This document shows positions 36,243 through 44,738 of a stretch of 64,000 nt of DNA, piece by piece. Both the position numbers and the translations under genes were made by a program. The DNA comes from Aureimonas sp. SA4125 (GTDB lineage Bacteria > Pseudomonadota > Alphaproteobacteria > Rhizobiales > Rhizobiaceae). The stretch is from assembly GCF_019973775.1 (NCBI RefSeq), contig NZ_AP025032.1, forward strand, positions 4,768,501 to 4,832,500. Direction: 5' to 3'. Under the pieces are notes generated by a model. The model searched no databases and was not told the DNA's origin. It was given only the letters and a program-made list of their open reading frames with translations. Numbering within the stretch: position 1 is the stretch's first letter; each line of letters opens with the position of its first letter.

Positions 36243-37625
36243 ATGGCGCATCACGCCGACATCATTGCCCATGCCCGCCGCGATCTCGCCGACCTAGTCG
36301 CCATTCCCTCGGTCAGCGCCAGGGGAGAGGGGCTGGAGGCGTGTGCGGCAAGGGTCGAGGCGCTTCTGCGCGACGCGGGATTGCAGACCGATCTCCAGCC
36401 GGGCGACGTCGCGCCGTTCGTCGTCGGCGAAACGGGACAGGGGCCCTTCACGCTGGTGATCTACAATCACTACGACGTCCAGCCGGAGGACCCGCGGGAG
36501 CTCTGGAATTCGCCGCCCTTCGAACTCACCGAAAGGGACGGAAAGCTGATCGGCCGCGGATCGGCCGACGACAAGGGCGAGTTCGTCAGCCGCCTCGCGG
36601 GCTGGCGCGCCTTCCGGGACACCCATCCCGAGCCTTTGCCATTCCGCCTGATCTGGATCGTCGACGGCGAGGAGGAGATCGGCAGCCCGTCTCTTGAACG
36701 CTTCCTCGCTTCCCGGTTTCCCGACACCAAGGCGGATCTCTGCTGGTGGGAGTACGGCGAGATCGACGCGAGCGGCCGTCCCGTCGTCCTGATGGGCTTC
36801 AAGGGCTGTGTCGCGATCGAACTGACATGCCGAACCGCGCGTGCCGATCTTCACTCCAGCCTCGGCGCGATCTTCGACAACCCTCTCTGGCGCATCGCTG
36901 CGGCCGTGGCTTCCATGCGCGATGCCTCGGGGCGCGTCCTCATCGAGGGCTTTTACGACGGCATCGAGGAAGCCGGCGCGCGCATTCGTGCCCTTGTCGG
37001 CAGTCCTCCCTTCACCCTCGACAGCATCATGGACGCGACGGGCGGCGGACGGCTCCTTCAGGGCGTCAGCGCGCAGACCTTCTACGAGCGCCTGAACCTT
37101 GCTCCCTGCCTCAATGTCAACGGCATTCATGGCGGATACGACGGCGAGGGCGCCAAGACCGTCCTGCCCGCGACGGCGGGGGCCAAGCTCGACTTCCGCC
37201 TCGTCCCGGGACAGGACCCGAAGGCGATCGCCGAACTCGTCCGGCGCCATCTCGGCACGGCCGGCTTCGCCGACGTCGTCATCACCGTGCTCGACGACGA
37301 GATGCTCGGCGTTCGCAGCGACCCCTCGCACTGGGCGGTCGAGCTGGGCACGGCGCTTCTCGAGGAGTGGTTCGGCAGGAAGCCCGTTCTCCAGCCGAGC
37401 TCGCCTGCCTCCGGTCCGGCCTACGCCTTTGTCCGGGACATGGGCGCGACCCTGTTCGGCGCCGGCATCACCCATCACGGCGCGATGCTGCACTCGCCCG
37501 ACGAGAACATTCTGATCGACCAGTTCGAGCGGATGATCGGCTTCTCCGCGGCCTTCTTCGACGCCCTCGCGACGCGGTTCCGCTCTTCCGCCGAACAACC
37601 GCCGCCGATCGCGGCCTCCTCATGA
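36243..37625 (+). CDS. M20-family metallohydrolase (dipeptidase/deacylase-like)
   Basis: A 460-residue M20 peptidase-fold enzyme. Metal and catalytic residues: YNHYDVQPEDP near residues 76-86 (His and Asp), GRGSADDKGEF near 105-115 (bridging Asp), DGEEEIGSPS near 139-148 (catalytic Glu and ligand Glu), and HHGAMLHSPDENI near the end (His). Size fits the carnosinase/ArgE-like group. In an operon with amino-acid transport and transamination genes it probably hydrolyses an N-acyl or peptide-like substrate. It overlaps the next gene by four bases. Confidence 0.87.
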   Translation: MAHHADIIAHARRDLADLVAIPSVSARGEGLEACAARVEALLRDAGLQTDLQPGDVAPFVVGETGQGPFTLVIYNHYDVQPEDPRELWNSPPFELTERDGKLIGRGSADDKGEFVSRLAGWRAFRDTHPEPLPFRLIWIVDGEEEIGSPSLERFLASRFPDTKADLCWWEYGEIDASGRPVVLMGFKGCVAIELTCRTARADLHSSLGAIFDNPLWRIAAAVASMRDASGRVLIEGFYDGIEEAGARIRALVGSPPFTLDSIMDATGGGRLLQGVSAQTFYERLNLAPCLNVNGIHGGYDGEGAKTVLPATAGAKLDFRLVPGQDPKAIAELVRRHLGTAGFADVVITVLDDEMLGVRSDPSHWAVELGTALLEEWFGRKPVLQPSSPASGPAYAFVRDMGATLFGAGITHHGAMLHSPDENILIDQFERMIGFSAAFFDALATRFRSSAEQPPPIAASS

Positions 37626-38293
37626 TCGAAGCCGTCGTTCAATACTCGCCGCAGCTCCTGCACGGCCTCGGACTGACGCTCGTCGTCGCTCTCGGCAGCT
37701 TCGTCGTCGGGTTTCTGGTGGCGGTGGTGCTTGCACCGGCGGCCGTCTATGGCCGCCCGGCGGTGCAAAAGCTCATCGCGGGATATGTCGGCCTCATCCG
37801 CGGCCTTCCCGAGCTCCTGGTCATCTTCCTCGTTTTCTATGGGGGAACGGTATTTCTCACCTGGCTCGTCGGGGATTATGTCGAGGTGAATGCGCTGACG
37901 GCCGGCATCGTCGCCCTGTCTGCCGTCTCGTCGGCCTACCTGACGGAGATCCTGCGGGGGGCGCTGGTCAGCGTTTCCGAGGGGCAGTGGGAGGCGGCGC
38001 TCGGGCTCGGCCTGCGCCGGTGGCGCGCCTTCCGCCTGGTGGTGCTGCCCCAGATGATGATACGCGCGCTTCCGGGCCTTGGAAACCAGTGGCTCGTGAT
38101 CCTCAAGGAGAGCGCGCTGGTCTCCGTGGTCGGCCTGGAAGAGCTGATGCGCAAGTCGGTCGTTGCGGCAGGCGCCACCCACCAGCCCCTCGCATTCTAC
38201 CTCACCGCCGCTGCCCTCTACGTCATGGTCACGGGGGTTTCGACGCTGCTGATCAATGCGTACCGCCTGCGCCTAACCCCCCATACGCGGTGA
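37622..38293 (+). CDS. amino-acid ABC transporter, permease 1
   Basis: A 223-residue HisM/HisQ-type permease with about five transmembrane segments. GLTLVVALGSFVVGF starts the domain; YVGLIRGLPELLVIFLVFYG is the typical RGtPl motif; EAALGLGLRRWRAFRLVVLPQ is the EAA loop that contacts the ATPase. Start overlaps the M20 stop (ATGA). It pairs with the next gene to form the heterodimeric channel. Confidence 0.9.
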   Translation: MIEAVVQYSPQLLHGLGLTLVVALGSFVVGFLVAVVLAPAAVYGRPAVQKLIAGYVGLIRGLPELLVIFLVFYGGTVFLTWLVGDYVEVNALTAGIVALSAVSSAYLTEILRGALVSVSEGQWEAALGLGLRRWRAFRLVVLPQMMIRALPGLGNQWLVILKESALVSVVGLEELMRKSVVAAGATHQPLAFYLTAAALYVMVTGVSTLLINAYRLRLTPHTR

Positions 38294-38297
38294 CGCC

Positions 38298-38978
38298 ATG
38301 TCCATCGAACTTTTCGGTCCGGCCTTCCTGGCGATCAAGAACGGCTTTCTCCTCACGCTGATGATCACCCTGGCAAGCTTTGCCCTGGGTCAGCTCCTGG
38401 CACTGCCGCTCGCCCTCGCGCTCCTGTCGCGCAAGCGCTGGATCCGGCATCCCGCGGCAACCTACACCTTCCTCGTCCGCGGTAGCCCGCTGCTCGTTCA
38501 GCTCTTCCTCGTCTACTACGGCCTCGGCCAGGTGGAGGCCGTTCGGGACAGTTTCCTCTGGCCCGTCCTCAGGAGCGCCCTCTCCTGCGCGATCCTGACC
38601 ATCGGACTGAACTCGGCGGCCTACATGGCCGAGCTTCTGGCCGGCGCGATGCGCCAACTTCCCGAAGGCCAGACGGAAGCCGGGCAGGCGCTCGGCCTGC
38701 GCAGATCCACCATGCTGTTGAAGATCGTCCTGCCGCAGGTCTACCGCGCGATTCTCCCGGCGATCTCGAACGAGCTTATCCTCGTTATGAAGGGCTCGAC
38801 GCTGGCCAGCGCCGTGACGGTCCTGGAGATGACGGCGGCCGCGAAGGCCTTCGTCACTCGGACCTACGCGCCCTTCGAGACCTTCCTGGTCGCAGGCGCG
38901 GCCTACCTCCTCCTCGGCGCGATGTTCGGCCGCCTCTTTCGCTCCATCGAAGCGCGCGTCGCCATTCCCAGCCGCTGA
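38298..38978 (+). CDS. amino-acid ABC transporter, permease 2
   Basis: A 226-residue permease of the same family: FLLTLMITLASFALGQLLAL, RGSPLLVQLFLVYYG, and EAGQALGLRRSTMLLKIVLPQ (EAA loop). Four bases after permease 1. The operon stops here without an ATPase gene, so the importer must borrow an ATPase encoded elsewhere, or lost its own. The next 125 bp lead to the tRNA-Arg gene. Confidence 0.9.
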   Translation: MSIELFGPAFLAIKNGFLLTLMITLASFALGQLLALPLALALLSRKRWIRHPAATYTFLVRGSPLLVQLFLVYYGLGQVEAVRDSFLWPVLRSALSCAILTIGLNSAAYMAELLAGAMRQLPEGQTEAGQALGLRRSTMLLKIVLPQVYRAILPAISNELILVMKGSTLASAVTVLEMTAAAKAFVTRTYAPFETFLVAGAAYLLLGAMFGRLFRSIEARVAIPSR

Positions 38979-39063
38979 CAGGATTCACATTATCCTCGGA
39001 CCGAACAGGCCGTCAAAGCACTGCAAGCTGATCGCCATCCCTGTTCGGAACGGATCAATCCAG

Positions 39064-39091
39064 CGGTGATGGGAAATCGGTGATGGGAAAC
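39064..39091. repeat. 14-bp tandem duplication next to tRNA-Arg
   Basis: CGGTGATGGGAAAT (39064-39077) followed directly by CGGTGATGGGAAAC (39078-39091), thirteen bases from the 3' end of the tRNA gene. It might be a replication-slippage product or part of an old integration junction. Confidence 0.7.
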
Positions 39092-39103
39092 GGCGAGGCG
39101 CCT

Positions 39104-39180
<77 letters not shown>

Positions 39181-39779
39181 GTCACGGACGCCGGGGCGAA
39201 CGGGCAAGTGATGAGGGCGAACCGACAACGGTGCCTTTCTAGACGATACGCCCCGGTCGGGCAAGCTGGTTCACGCGTCGTGCCGATCCCCCAACCAAAT
39301 GACAATGACGTGACGCGGCACAGGGCATTCAGGAGGCCGCAGTCGCGCGAGCGCCTGTCCCTCCGGGGTCATACGGCGCGGGCGATCCCGCTCATTGCGG
39401 TGAACCTGAGGCGACGAGCCGAGGCGTGACGCGGCATCGTCATCCAATCCGAGGCGATGCCACGTTTCGCCGGGTCGATTGCCGGGCGGCGCCCTGTTTT
39501 CGTCGCTGGCCTGGCGGCAACGAACGGGGCGCGAGCGCGTTCGGCTTGCACCGACGTTGTCACGCCAAGGCCGAGTTGTCCTTGGCCATGCGGCCGTTGC
39601 GTCGATGCGATGCGGAACGAGAATGCGGATGGTCGCGATACGAACCGGACCCGATCCTCAGCCGCATCGGTGAGCGTGCACCGGTGGATGATCACGTCAG
39701 GGTGCAGACGGGGCACGAAACTTCTCCGGCCGTGACTGGCAAAGTGCATGCCCAGATTTATCGCAGGAGCCGAGATTTC
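39181..39779. other. 599-bp gap upstream of tRNA-Arg without a supportable gene
   Basis: Open frames on both strands have arginine-rich, shadow-like composition and no ribosome sites. The first 60-100 bp should contain the tRNA promoter. No repeats noticed. Confidence 0.4.
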
Positions 39780-40463
39780 ATGACCAGAGTCCTCGCGGGT
39801 ACCGCCATCCTCCTGGCGACGAGCCTTTCTGCCGGCGCAGTGGAATGCACCGCGGCCGCGGAGCCGGCCATCGACTGGAGCGCCTGCAACCGGACGAATC
39901 TCGTGCTGTCGGGTGCGGATCTTGCCGGCGCTCATCTCGTCGGGACCGATTTCAGCCTGTCGGATCTGCGCGAGGCTCAGCTCAGCTCGGCCAACCTGGA
40001 AAAGGCGAAGCTCGTGCGTGTCCTTCTCGTCGGCGCGGTCGCCGACAAGGCGAGCTTCACCCGCGTCGAGGGCTATCGCACCGACTTTACCGGCGCGTCG
40101 GCGAAGGGCGCGTCGTTCCAGGCGGCCGAATTGCAGCGCGCCGATTTCACCGATGCCGCGCTTTCCGGCGCGAGCTTCGAAAAGGCCGAGCTCGGGCGGG
40201 CGCGTTTCAAGGGAGCGGACCTTTCGGACAACCGGTTCGCCTTCGCCAATCTCGCGCGGGCCGAGTTCTCGGGGGCCGACATCGCCGGATCGCTGGATTT
40301 CACCGGCGCCTACATGTTCCTGACCCGGATCGAGGGCGTCGATCTCTCCGCCGCGAAGGGCCTCGTCCAGCCGCAGGTCGATCTGTCCTGCGGCGACGCA
40401 CAGACCCGGCTGCCGGAGGGACTGACGCCGCCGAAAACCTGGCCCTGCGGTCCGTACGACTGA
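39780..40463 (+). CDS. secreted pentapeptide-repeat protein
   Basis: A 227-residue protein: signal peptide about 1-20 (MTRVLAGTAILLATSLSAGA), a cysteine-containing segment, then about 25 pentapeptide units of the A(D/N)LXX type between residues 38 and 190 (LSGADLAGAHLVGTDFSLSD, ADFTDAALSGASFEKAELG), which build a right-handed quadrilateral beta-helix. Cys pairs (VECTA, SACN, LSCGD, WPCGP) could be disulfides in the periplasm. The ligand is unknown; such proteins can be DNA mimics in the cytoplasm, but the signal peptide argues against gyrase protection. ATG 39780 follows GCAGGAG. Confidence 0.8.
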   Translation: MTRVLAGTAILLATSLSAGAVECTAAAEPAIDWSACNRTNLVLSGADLAGAHLVGTDFSLSDLREAQLSSANLEKAKLVRVLLVGAVADKASFTRVEGYRTDFTGASAKGASFQAAELQRADFTDAALSGASFEKAELGRARFKGADLSDNRFAFANLARAEFSGADIAGSLDFTGAYMFLTRIEGVDLSAAKGLVQPQVDLSCGDAQTRLPEGLTPPKTWPCGPYD

Positions 40464-40641
40464 AGCGGGAGGAATCCCATCGTTTCAAGCGGCAAGAGTG
40501 TTCCGCTTTGTCGGTGACGTGTCGTCTGACGATTCGGAGTCCTGGAAATCCTCTCCCGACGGCAGGACCGGGCGCCGTCGCCACGGCCCCTTGTCCGGCG
40601 GGGGTTTTGTCCGGAGAGGATTTTCGTGGCGATCCCGGCGA

Positions 40642-41655
40642 TCAGTCGGGGACCGGCGCCTCCGCGCGCAGCAGGCCTTCGGCCTTGAGGTCAGACCAGA
40701 GCGAGACCGGGACCGCGGTGTCGATCAGTTCGCGGTTGCGGGCGATATGGTCGCGGGCGGCGATGCCGGGGATGACCGAGGCGACGGCTGGATGGGTCAG
40801 CGGAAACTGCAGCGCGGCGGCAGCCATCGGCACGCCGTGCGCCCGGCAGACCGTCTCGATCCGGTTCACCCGGTCACGGATTTCAGGCGGCGCGGGAGCG
40901 TAGTTGTAGGTCGCCCCATCGATCGCGCCGGTGGCGAGAATGCCGGAATTGAAGGCGCCGCCGACGACGATCGACACGCTCTCCTGGACGCAGCGCGGCA
41001 GAAAGCTGTCGAGCGAGGTCTGTTCGAGCAGGGTGTAGCGGCCGGCGAGCAGGAACACGTCCCAGCGGCCGTGGTCCATGGCGTCCTCGCAGACCTGCCA
41101 TTCGTTCACGCCGAGCCCGATGGCCTTCACCGCGCCGCCGGCGCGCAATTCGTCGAGCGCGCGGTAGCCGCCCTCCATGGCGTCGCGAAACCGTGCCTCG
41201 GCCTTGTCGCCATGCGTCATCCGGCCGATGTCGTGGATGAACAGGACCTCGACATGGTCGGTGCCGAGGCGCTGCAGGCTGTCCTCGAAGGACCGCATGA
41301 CGCCGTCATAGGAATAGTCGAAATCCGGCCGAAAGGGTGAGGCGTCGAAGAAGCTGTCCTTCGTCGCGTCGTGCGCCGCATCGGGGCGCAGGAGCCGGCC
41401 GACCTTCGTCGCGAGGACCGCCTTCGCCCGGTCGATCCGGCGCAGGGCGGCGCCGACGCGGCGCTCGCTGAGGCCGGAGCCGTAGAAGGGGGCGGTGTCG
41501 ATGAAGGTGTGGCCGGCGGCAAAGGCGAGGGTCACGAGTTCTTCCGCCGCGTCGTCGGGGATCGGCCGGAACAGATTGCCCAGCGGCGCTCCGCCGAATC
41601 CGTAGACCGGCAGCGTCAGATCGGTGCTGCCGACGCGTCGACGTTCGAATTCCAT
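40642..41655 (-). CDS. aldo/keto reductase, D-threo-aldose dehydrogenase-like
   Basis: A 337-residue paralogue of the reductase at 27417-28448. Motifs: [11 protein letters not shown] (Asp/Tyr near 50-60), [10 protein letters not shown] (Lys near 80), [13 protein letters not shown] (His near 145). It is divergent from uxuA with 211 bp between them, so both are probably controlled from the shared region. The substrate should be a free aldose (L-fucose, L-galactose or similar), oxidised to its lactone. ATG 41655 has a strong GGGAGG site. Confidence 0.82.
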   Translation of the reverse strand: MEFERRRVGSTDLTLPVYGFGGAPLGNLFRPIPDDAAEELVTLAFAAGHTFIDTAPFYGSGLSERRVGAALRRIDRAKAVLATKVGRLLRPDAAHDATKDSFFDASPFRPDFDYSYDGVMRSFEDSLQRLGTDHVEVLFIHDIGRMTHGDKAEARFRDAMEGGYRALDELRAGGAVKAIGLGVNEWQVCEDAMDHGRWDVFLLAGRYTLLEQTSLDSFLPRCVQESVSIVVGGAFNSGILATGAIDGATYNYAPAPPEIRDRVNRIETVCRAHGVPMAAAALQFPLTHPAVASVIPGIAARDHIARNRELIDTAVPVSLWSDLKAEGLLRAEAPVPD

Positions 41656-41866
41656 GTCGTCCTCCCGGTTCCTGCCGGCGTTCTTTCCCGGCTGCGCTTT
41701 CTTCTGCACGTTTTGCCCGGCCAGGGGTAGCGGGAGAGAGGGCGGACGCGCAGGGGCCGGTCGGCGGAAAGAGGTCCGGGCTGGAATGACCGCCCCTCAA
41801 GCGCTAAGCCGGACGCGCGGCGGGAGCCCGGTGCAGGCAGGAGCCCGGCGAAGGCAGGAGACGGTG

Positions 41867-43048
41867 ATGGAACAGACATGGCGCTGGTTCGGGGAGAGCG
41901 ACCCGGTGACGCTGGACAATGTCCGGCAGGCGGGAGCGACGGGCATCGTCACGGCGCTGCACCACGTTGCGCCGGGCACGGTCTGGAGCCCGGCGGAGAT
42001 TGCCGCGCGCCAGAAGGCCATCGCCGCCGCCGGCCTCGTCTGGAGCGTCTGCGAATCGATCCCGATGCCGAATGCGATCAAGCTCGGCGACGCAGAGGCG
42101 CCGCGCGCCATTTCGGCGTGGAAGGACACGCTCGCCCATCTCGGCCGCGCCGGGATCCGGACGGTCTGCTACAACTTCATGCCGGTGGTCGACTGGACGC
42201 GCACGGACCTTGCCTACCGCCTGCCGACCTCGGGCCTGGCGCTGCGCTTCGACATGATGGATTTCGTCGGCTACGACGTCTTCGTTCTCCGGCGGCCCGA
42301 GGCCGAGGGGAGTTATCCGGCGGCCCTCGTCGCTTCGGCGAAGGCGCGCATCGCGGCGATGGACGAAGCAGCGCTCGCGCTCCTCGAGGCCAACATCATC
42401 CGGGGCCTGCCCGGCGGCGACGGCAGCTACGACCGCGCCTCCATCGCCCGGCTGATCGCGCGCTATGACGGCCTGTCGGCCGAGGCCATGCGCGACAACC
42501 TGAAGACCTTCCTGCAGCAGGTGGTGCCAGTGGCGGAGGAGGTCGGCGTCAGGCTCGCCATCCATCCCGACGACCCGCCCTTCTCGCTGTTCGGCCTGCC
42601 GCGTGTCGTCTCGGTGCCGTCCGACGTGCGCGCGCTGCTCGCTGCCGTCGACAGCCCGGCCAACGGCATCACGCTGTGCACCGGATCCTACGGCTCGCGC
42701 CCCGACAATGATCCGGTCGCGATGGCGCGCGAATTCGGCCCCCGCATCCATTTTGCCCATCTGCGCAACGTCACGACCGAGCCCGACGGTTCCTTCACCG
42801 AGGCCGAGCATCTGGAGGGCGACACCGACATGGTGGCGGTGATCGGCGTGCTGCTCGGCGAGGAGGCGCGGCGGCGGGCGGCGGGCGACGACCTGCCGAT
42901 CCCCATGCGCCCAGACCACGGCCACCTTCTCGCCGACGACCTGGGAAAGGCGACCAATCCCGGCTATTCGCTGATCGGCCGGCTGAAGGGTCTTGCGGAA
43001 CTGCGGGGCGTCATGCGCGCCCTGGAGCCTGTCGCCAAGGCGCCCTGA
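41867..43048 (+). CDS. uxuA: D-mannonate dehydratase
   Basis: A 393-residue UxuA-family enzyme that converts D-mannonate to 2-keto-3-deoxygluconate in hexuronate breakdown. [33 protein letters not shown] is the diagnostic start (quoted in part: [18 protein letters not shown]); [19 protein letters not shown] near residue 228 and RPDHGH near 345 hold metal ligands (His and Asp). ATG 41867 follows GCAGGAG. No uxuB or kdgK adjacent. Its divergent partner is an aldose dehydrogenase. Confidence 0.93.
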   Translation: MEQTWRWFGESDPVTLDNVRQAGATGIVTALHHVAPGTVWSPAEIAARQKAIAAAGLVWSVCESIPMPNAIKLGDAEAPRAISAWKDTLAHLGRAGIRTVCYNFMPVVDWTRTDLAYRLPTSGLALRFDMMDFVGYDVFVLRRPEAEGSYPAALVASAKARIAAMDEAALALLEANIIRGLPGGDGSYDRASIARLIARYDGLSAEAMRDNLKTFLQQVVPVAEEVGVRLAIHPDDPPFSLFGLPRVVSVPSDVRALLAAVDSPANGITLCTGSYGSRPDNDPVAMAREFGPRIHFAHLRNVTTEPDGSFTEAEHLEGDTDMVAVIGVLLGEEARRRAAGDDLPIPMRPDHGHLLADDLGKATNPGYSLIGRLKGLAELRGVMRALEPVAKAP

Positions 43049-43128
43049 TCCCCGGCGATCGGCGCTACGAATTCATCGTCCCGCCCGCGATGCGGCGCGC
43101 ATCGCGGCACGAAGTCCCCCGGCCTGAC

Positions 43129-43434
43129 CTATTCCTCGGGTTCGGTCGTGAAAGTGAGCGGATAGCCCTCTGCTGCCCCTGCCTCGCTGGCGCGTGCGGC
43201 TTTGGTTTCGGCGATGTCCCAGGGATAGACGGAGACGACGCAGCTGCCCTTGGTATGGGCCGTGATCATCACCCGGTTTGCCTGATCCTCGCCGAGGGCG
43301 AATTCAGCCTTGAGGACGGTGACGACGAAGCGGCGCGGCGTGACGTCGTCGTTGACGAGGATGACCCGGTAGAGCCGCGGCCGTTCGACCTTCGGCTTCG
43401 TGCGCAGGCGCTTTTGCGGAACGACGACGCTCAC
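43129..43434 (-). CDS. clpS: ClpS-like adaptor
   Basis: About 101 residues. The core YRVILVNDDVTPRRFVVTVL with NDD near residues 26-28 and the helix GEDQANRVMITAHTKGSCVVSVYPWDIAETKA match ClpS, which delivers N-degron proteins to ClpAP. Two ClpS forms are frequent in alphaproteobacteria; this one, with a VTPRR in place of the common YTPMEFV, looks like the second type. GTG 43434 is preferred because AAAGG lies nine bases before it; the longer frame to 43557 has no family similarity. clpA is not adjacent. Confidence 0.8.
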   Translation of the reverse strand: MSVVVPQKRLRTKPKVERPRLYRVILVNDDVTPRRFVVTVLKAEFALGEDQANRVMITAHTKGSCVVSVYPWDIAETKAARASEAGAAEGYPLTFTTEPEE

Positions 43435-43628
43435 TTCGTCAGGCCTTTCCCATCGAACGGATGCGCCCGGCGACGGCGGGAAGGCGCGATGAGCCATTCG
43501 CCCCGGACGATGAATCCTCACCCCTGCGGCCGGAACTGTCGCGGTGGTGCGTTTCACGGCTACTCGATTCCTGCTGTCGTCTTGCTGACATGGTCGCCCG
43601 GCAGTCTGGTCTTTTGACGGAGAGAATG

Positions 43629-44240
43629 ATGCAGGGCCCAGTGAAACTCTACTACAATCCGCAGAGCCGTGCGGCCATCGTCCGGTGGATGCTGGAGGAG
43701 GTCGGGGCTGAGTACACCATCATGCCCATCGACTTCGAAGCCGGCGACAACCGCACGCCGGAATTTCTCGCCATCAATCCTCTGGGCAAGATCCCGGCCC
43801 TCGTTCTGGCGGATGGCACGGTGATCACCGAGGCGCCCGCGATCATCGCCTGGCTCGCCGACGCCTTTCCCGATGCCGGCCTGGCTCCCGCAAAAGGTTC
43901 AGGCGAGGCCGGGGCCTACTATCGCTGGCTGTTTTTTGGCGGAAGCTGCTTCGAGCCCGCTTTGACCGAGGAGATGATGCGCAAGGGCCAGCCCTCGCTG
44001 CCGAAAGCCAGCATTGGCTGGGGCGCCTGGTCGGATGTCGTCGCTCTCCTGGAGAGAGCCGTCGCGCCCGGCCCCTATCTTCTCGGAGAGCGCTTCAGCG
44101 CCGCCGACGTCTACATCGGCGCGCAACTTTCCTGGGCCGGCATGTTCAAGGCGCCGGGCATAACGGACAGCGAGGCGATCCAGAACGATGTCGCGCGCGT
44201 CACGGACCGGGATGCCTATCGCAGGGCGATGCAGGGCTGA
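43629..44240 (+). CDS. glutathione S-transferase family protein
   Basis: About 203 residues. Thioredoxin-like N-domain (KLYYNPQSRAAIVRWMLEE, NPLGKIPALVLADG with the cis-Pro loop, TEAPAIIAWLAD binding the glutathione gamma-Glu) and an all-helical C-domain with GERFSAADVYIGAQL, the conserved N-capping box. The position usually held by the catalytic Ser/Tyr carries S (PQSRA). Two adjacent ATGs (43626, 43629) are possible; the second has better spacing from GGAG. Stand-alone gene. Confidence 0.87.
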   Translation: MQGPVKLYYNPQSRAAIVRWMLEEVGAEYTIMPIDFEAGDNRTPEFLAINPLGKIPALVLADGTVITEAPAIIAWLADAFPDAGLAPAKGSGEAGAYYRWLFFGGSCFEPALTEEMMRKGQPSLPKASIGWGAWSDVVALLERAVAPGPYLLGERFSAADVYIGAQLSWAGMFKAPGITDSEAIQNDVARVTDRDAYRRAMQG

Positions 44241-44310
44241 GGTGTATGCCCGGCGCTCGAAACGTCAGTGCCGGTACCCAACCGTCGCAGGTTGGCCGAT
44301 ACTTCGATGC

Positions 44311-44586
44311 CTATTGGGTGTCGGTCGGAAAGAAGGGCACGCCGACGACGCGGATGCTGGACCGTGTCTGCGGAGACTGCGTGTCCTGGTTGTCGCTGAT
44401 GAGCGTCACGCCCTGATCAAGACGAGGCGCCGTCATGGTCACTCGCCCAGTCGTGCCGGCATCGAACTCCGCCACTTGTGCGGACGTCTCTCCCGACACA
44501 TTCGTTCCGGCAGATGCCGCATGGGCGGTGGTCGTCATTCCCATACCGATGAGGGCGGCGACTGTCAGCATTGCTCTGGTGTTCAC
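44311..44586 (-). CDS. small exported hypothetical protein, 91 residues
   Basis: A signal peptide (MNTRAMLTVAALIGMGMTTTAHA) precedes a 68-residue Thr/Ser-rich mature part ending VVGVPFFPTDTQ. No cysteines or known domain. A general-stress-like promoter lies 37 bp upstream of the ATG. Function unknown; probably periplasmic. Confidence 0.6.
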   Translation of the reverse strand: MNTRAMLTVAALIGMGMTTTAHAASAGTNVSGETSAQVAEFDAGTTGRVTMTAPRLDQGVTLISDNQDTQSPQTRSSIRVVGVPFFPTDTQ

Positions 44587-44622
44587 GCGGATATCCTGTT
44601 CAGAAATTCAATCTGTGCTTAC

Positions 44623-44647
44623 AACAGGATAGATCCGTTCGGGTTCC
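44623..44647 (-). promoter_or_regulatory. candidate general-stress promoter
   Basis: On the minus strand GGAAC (44647-44643), 18 bases, TT (44624-44623); 37 bp before the ATG at 44586. Confidence 0.5.
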
Positions 44648-44738
44648 GCCGTCGCGGATGCAAAGTTTCGGCGTGTCACCTCGGGGTTTGCCTGGGTCAG
44701 ATTTCGGGCGCTCAGCCAGAACATGGGCGCGTCCGGCA

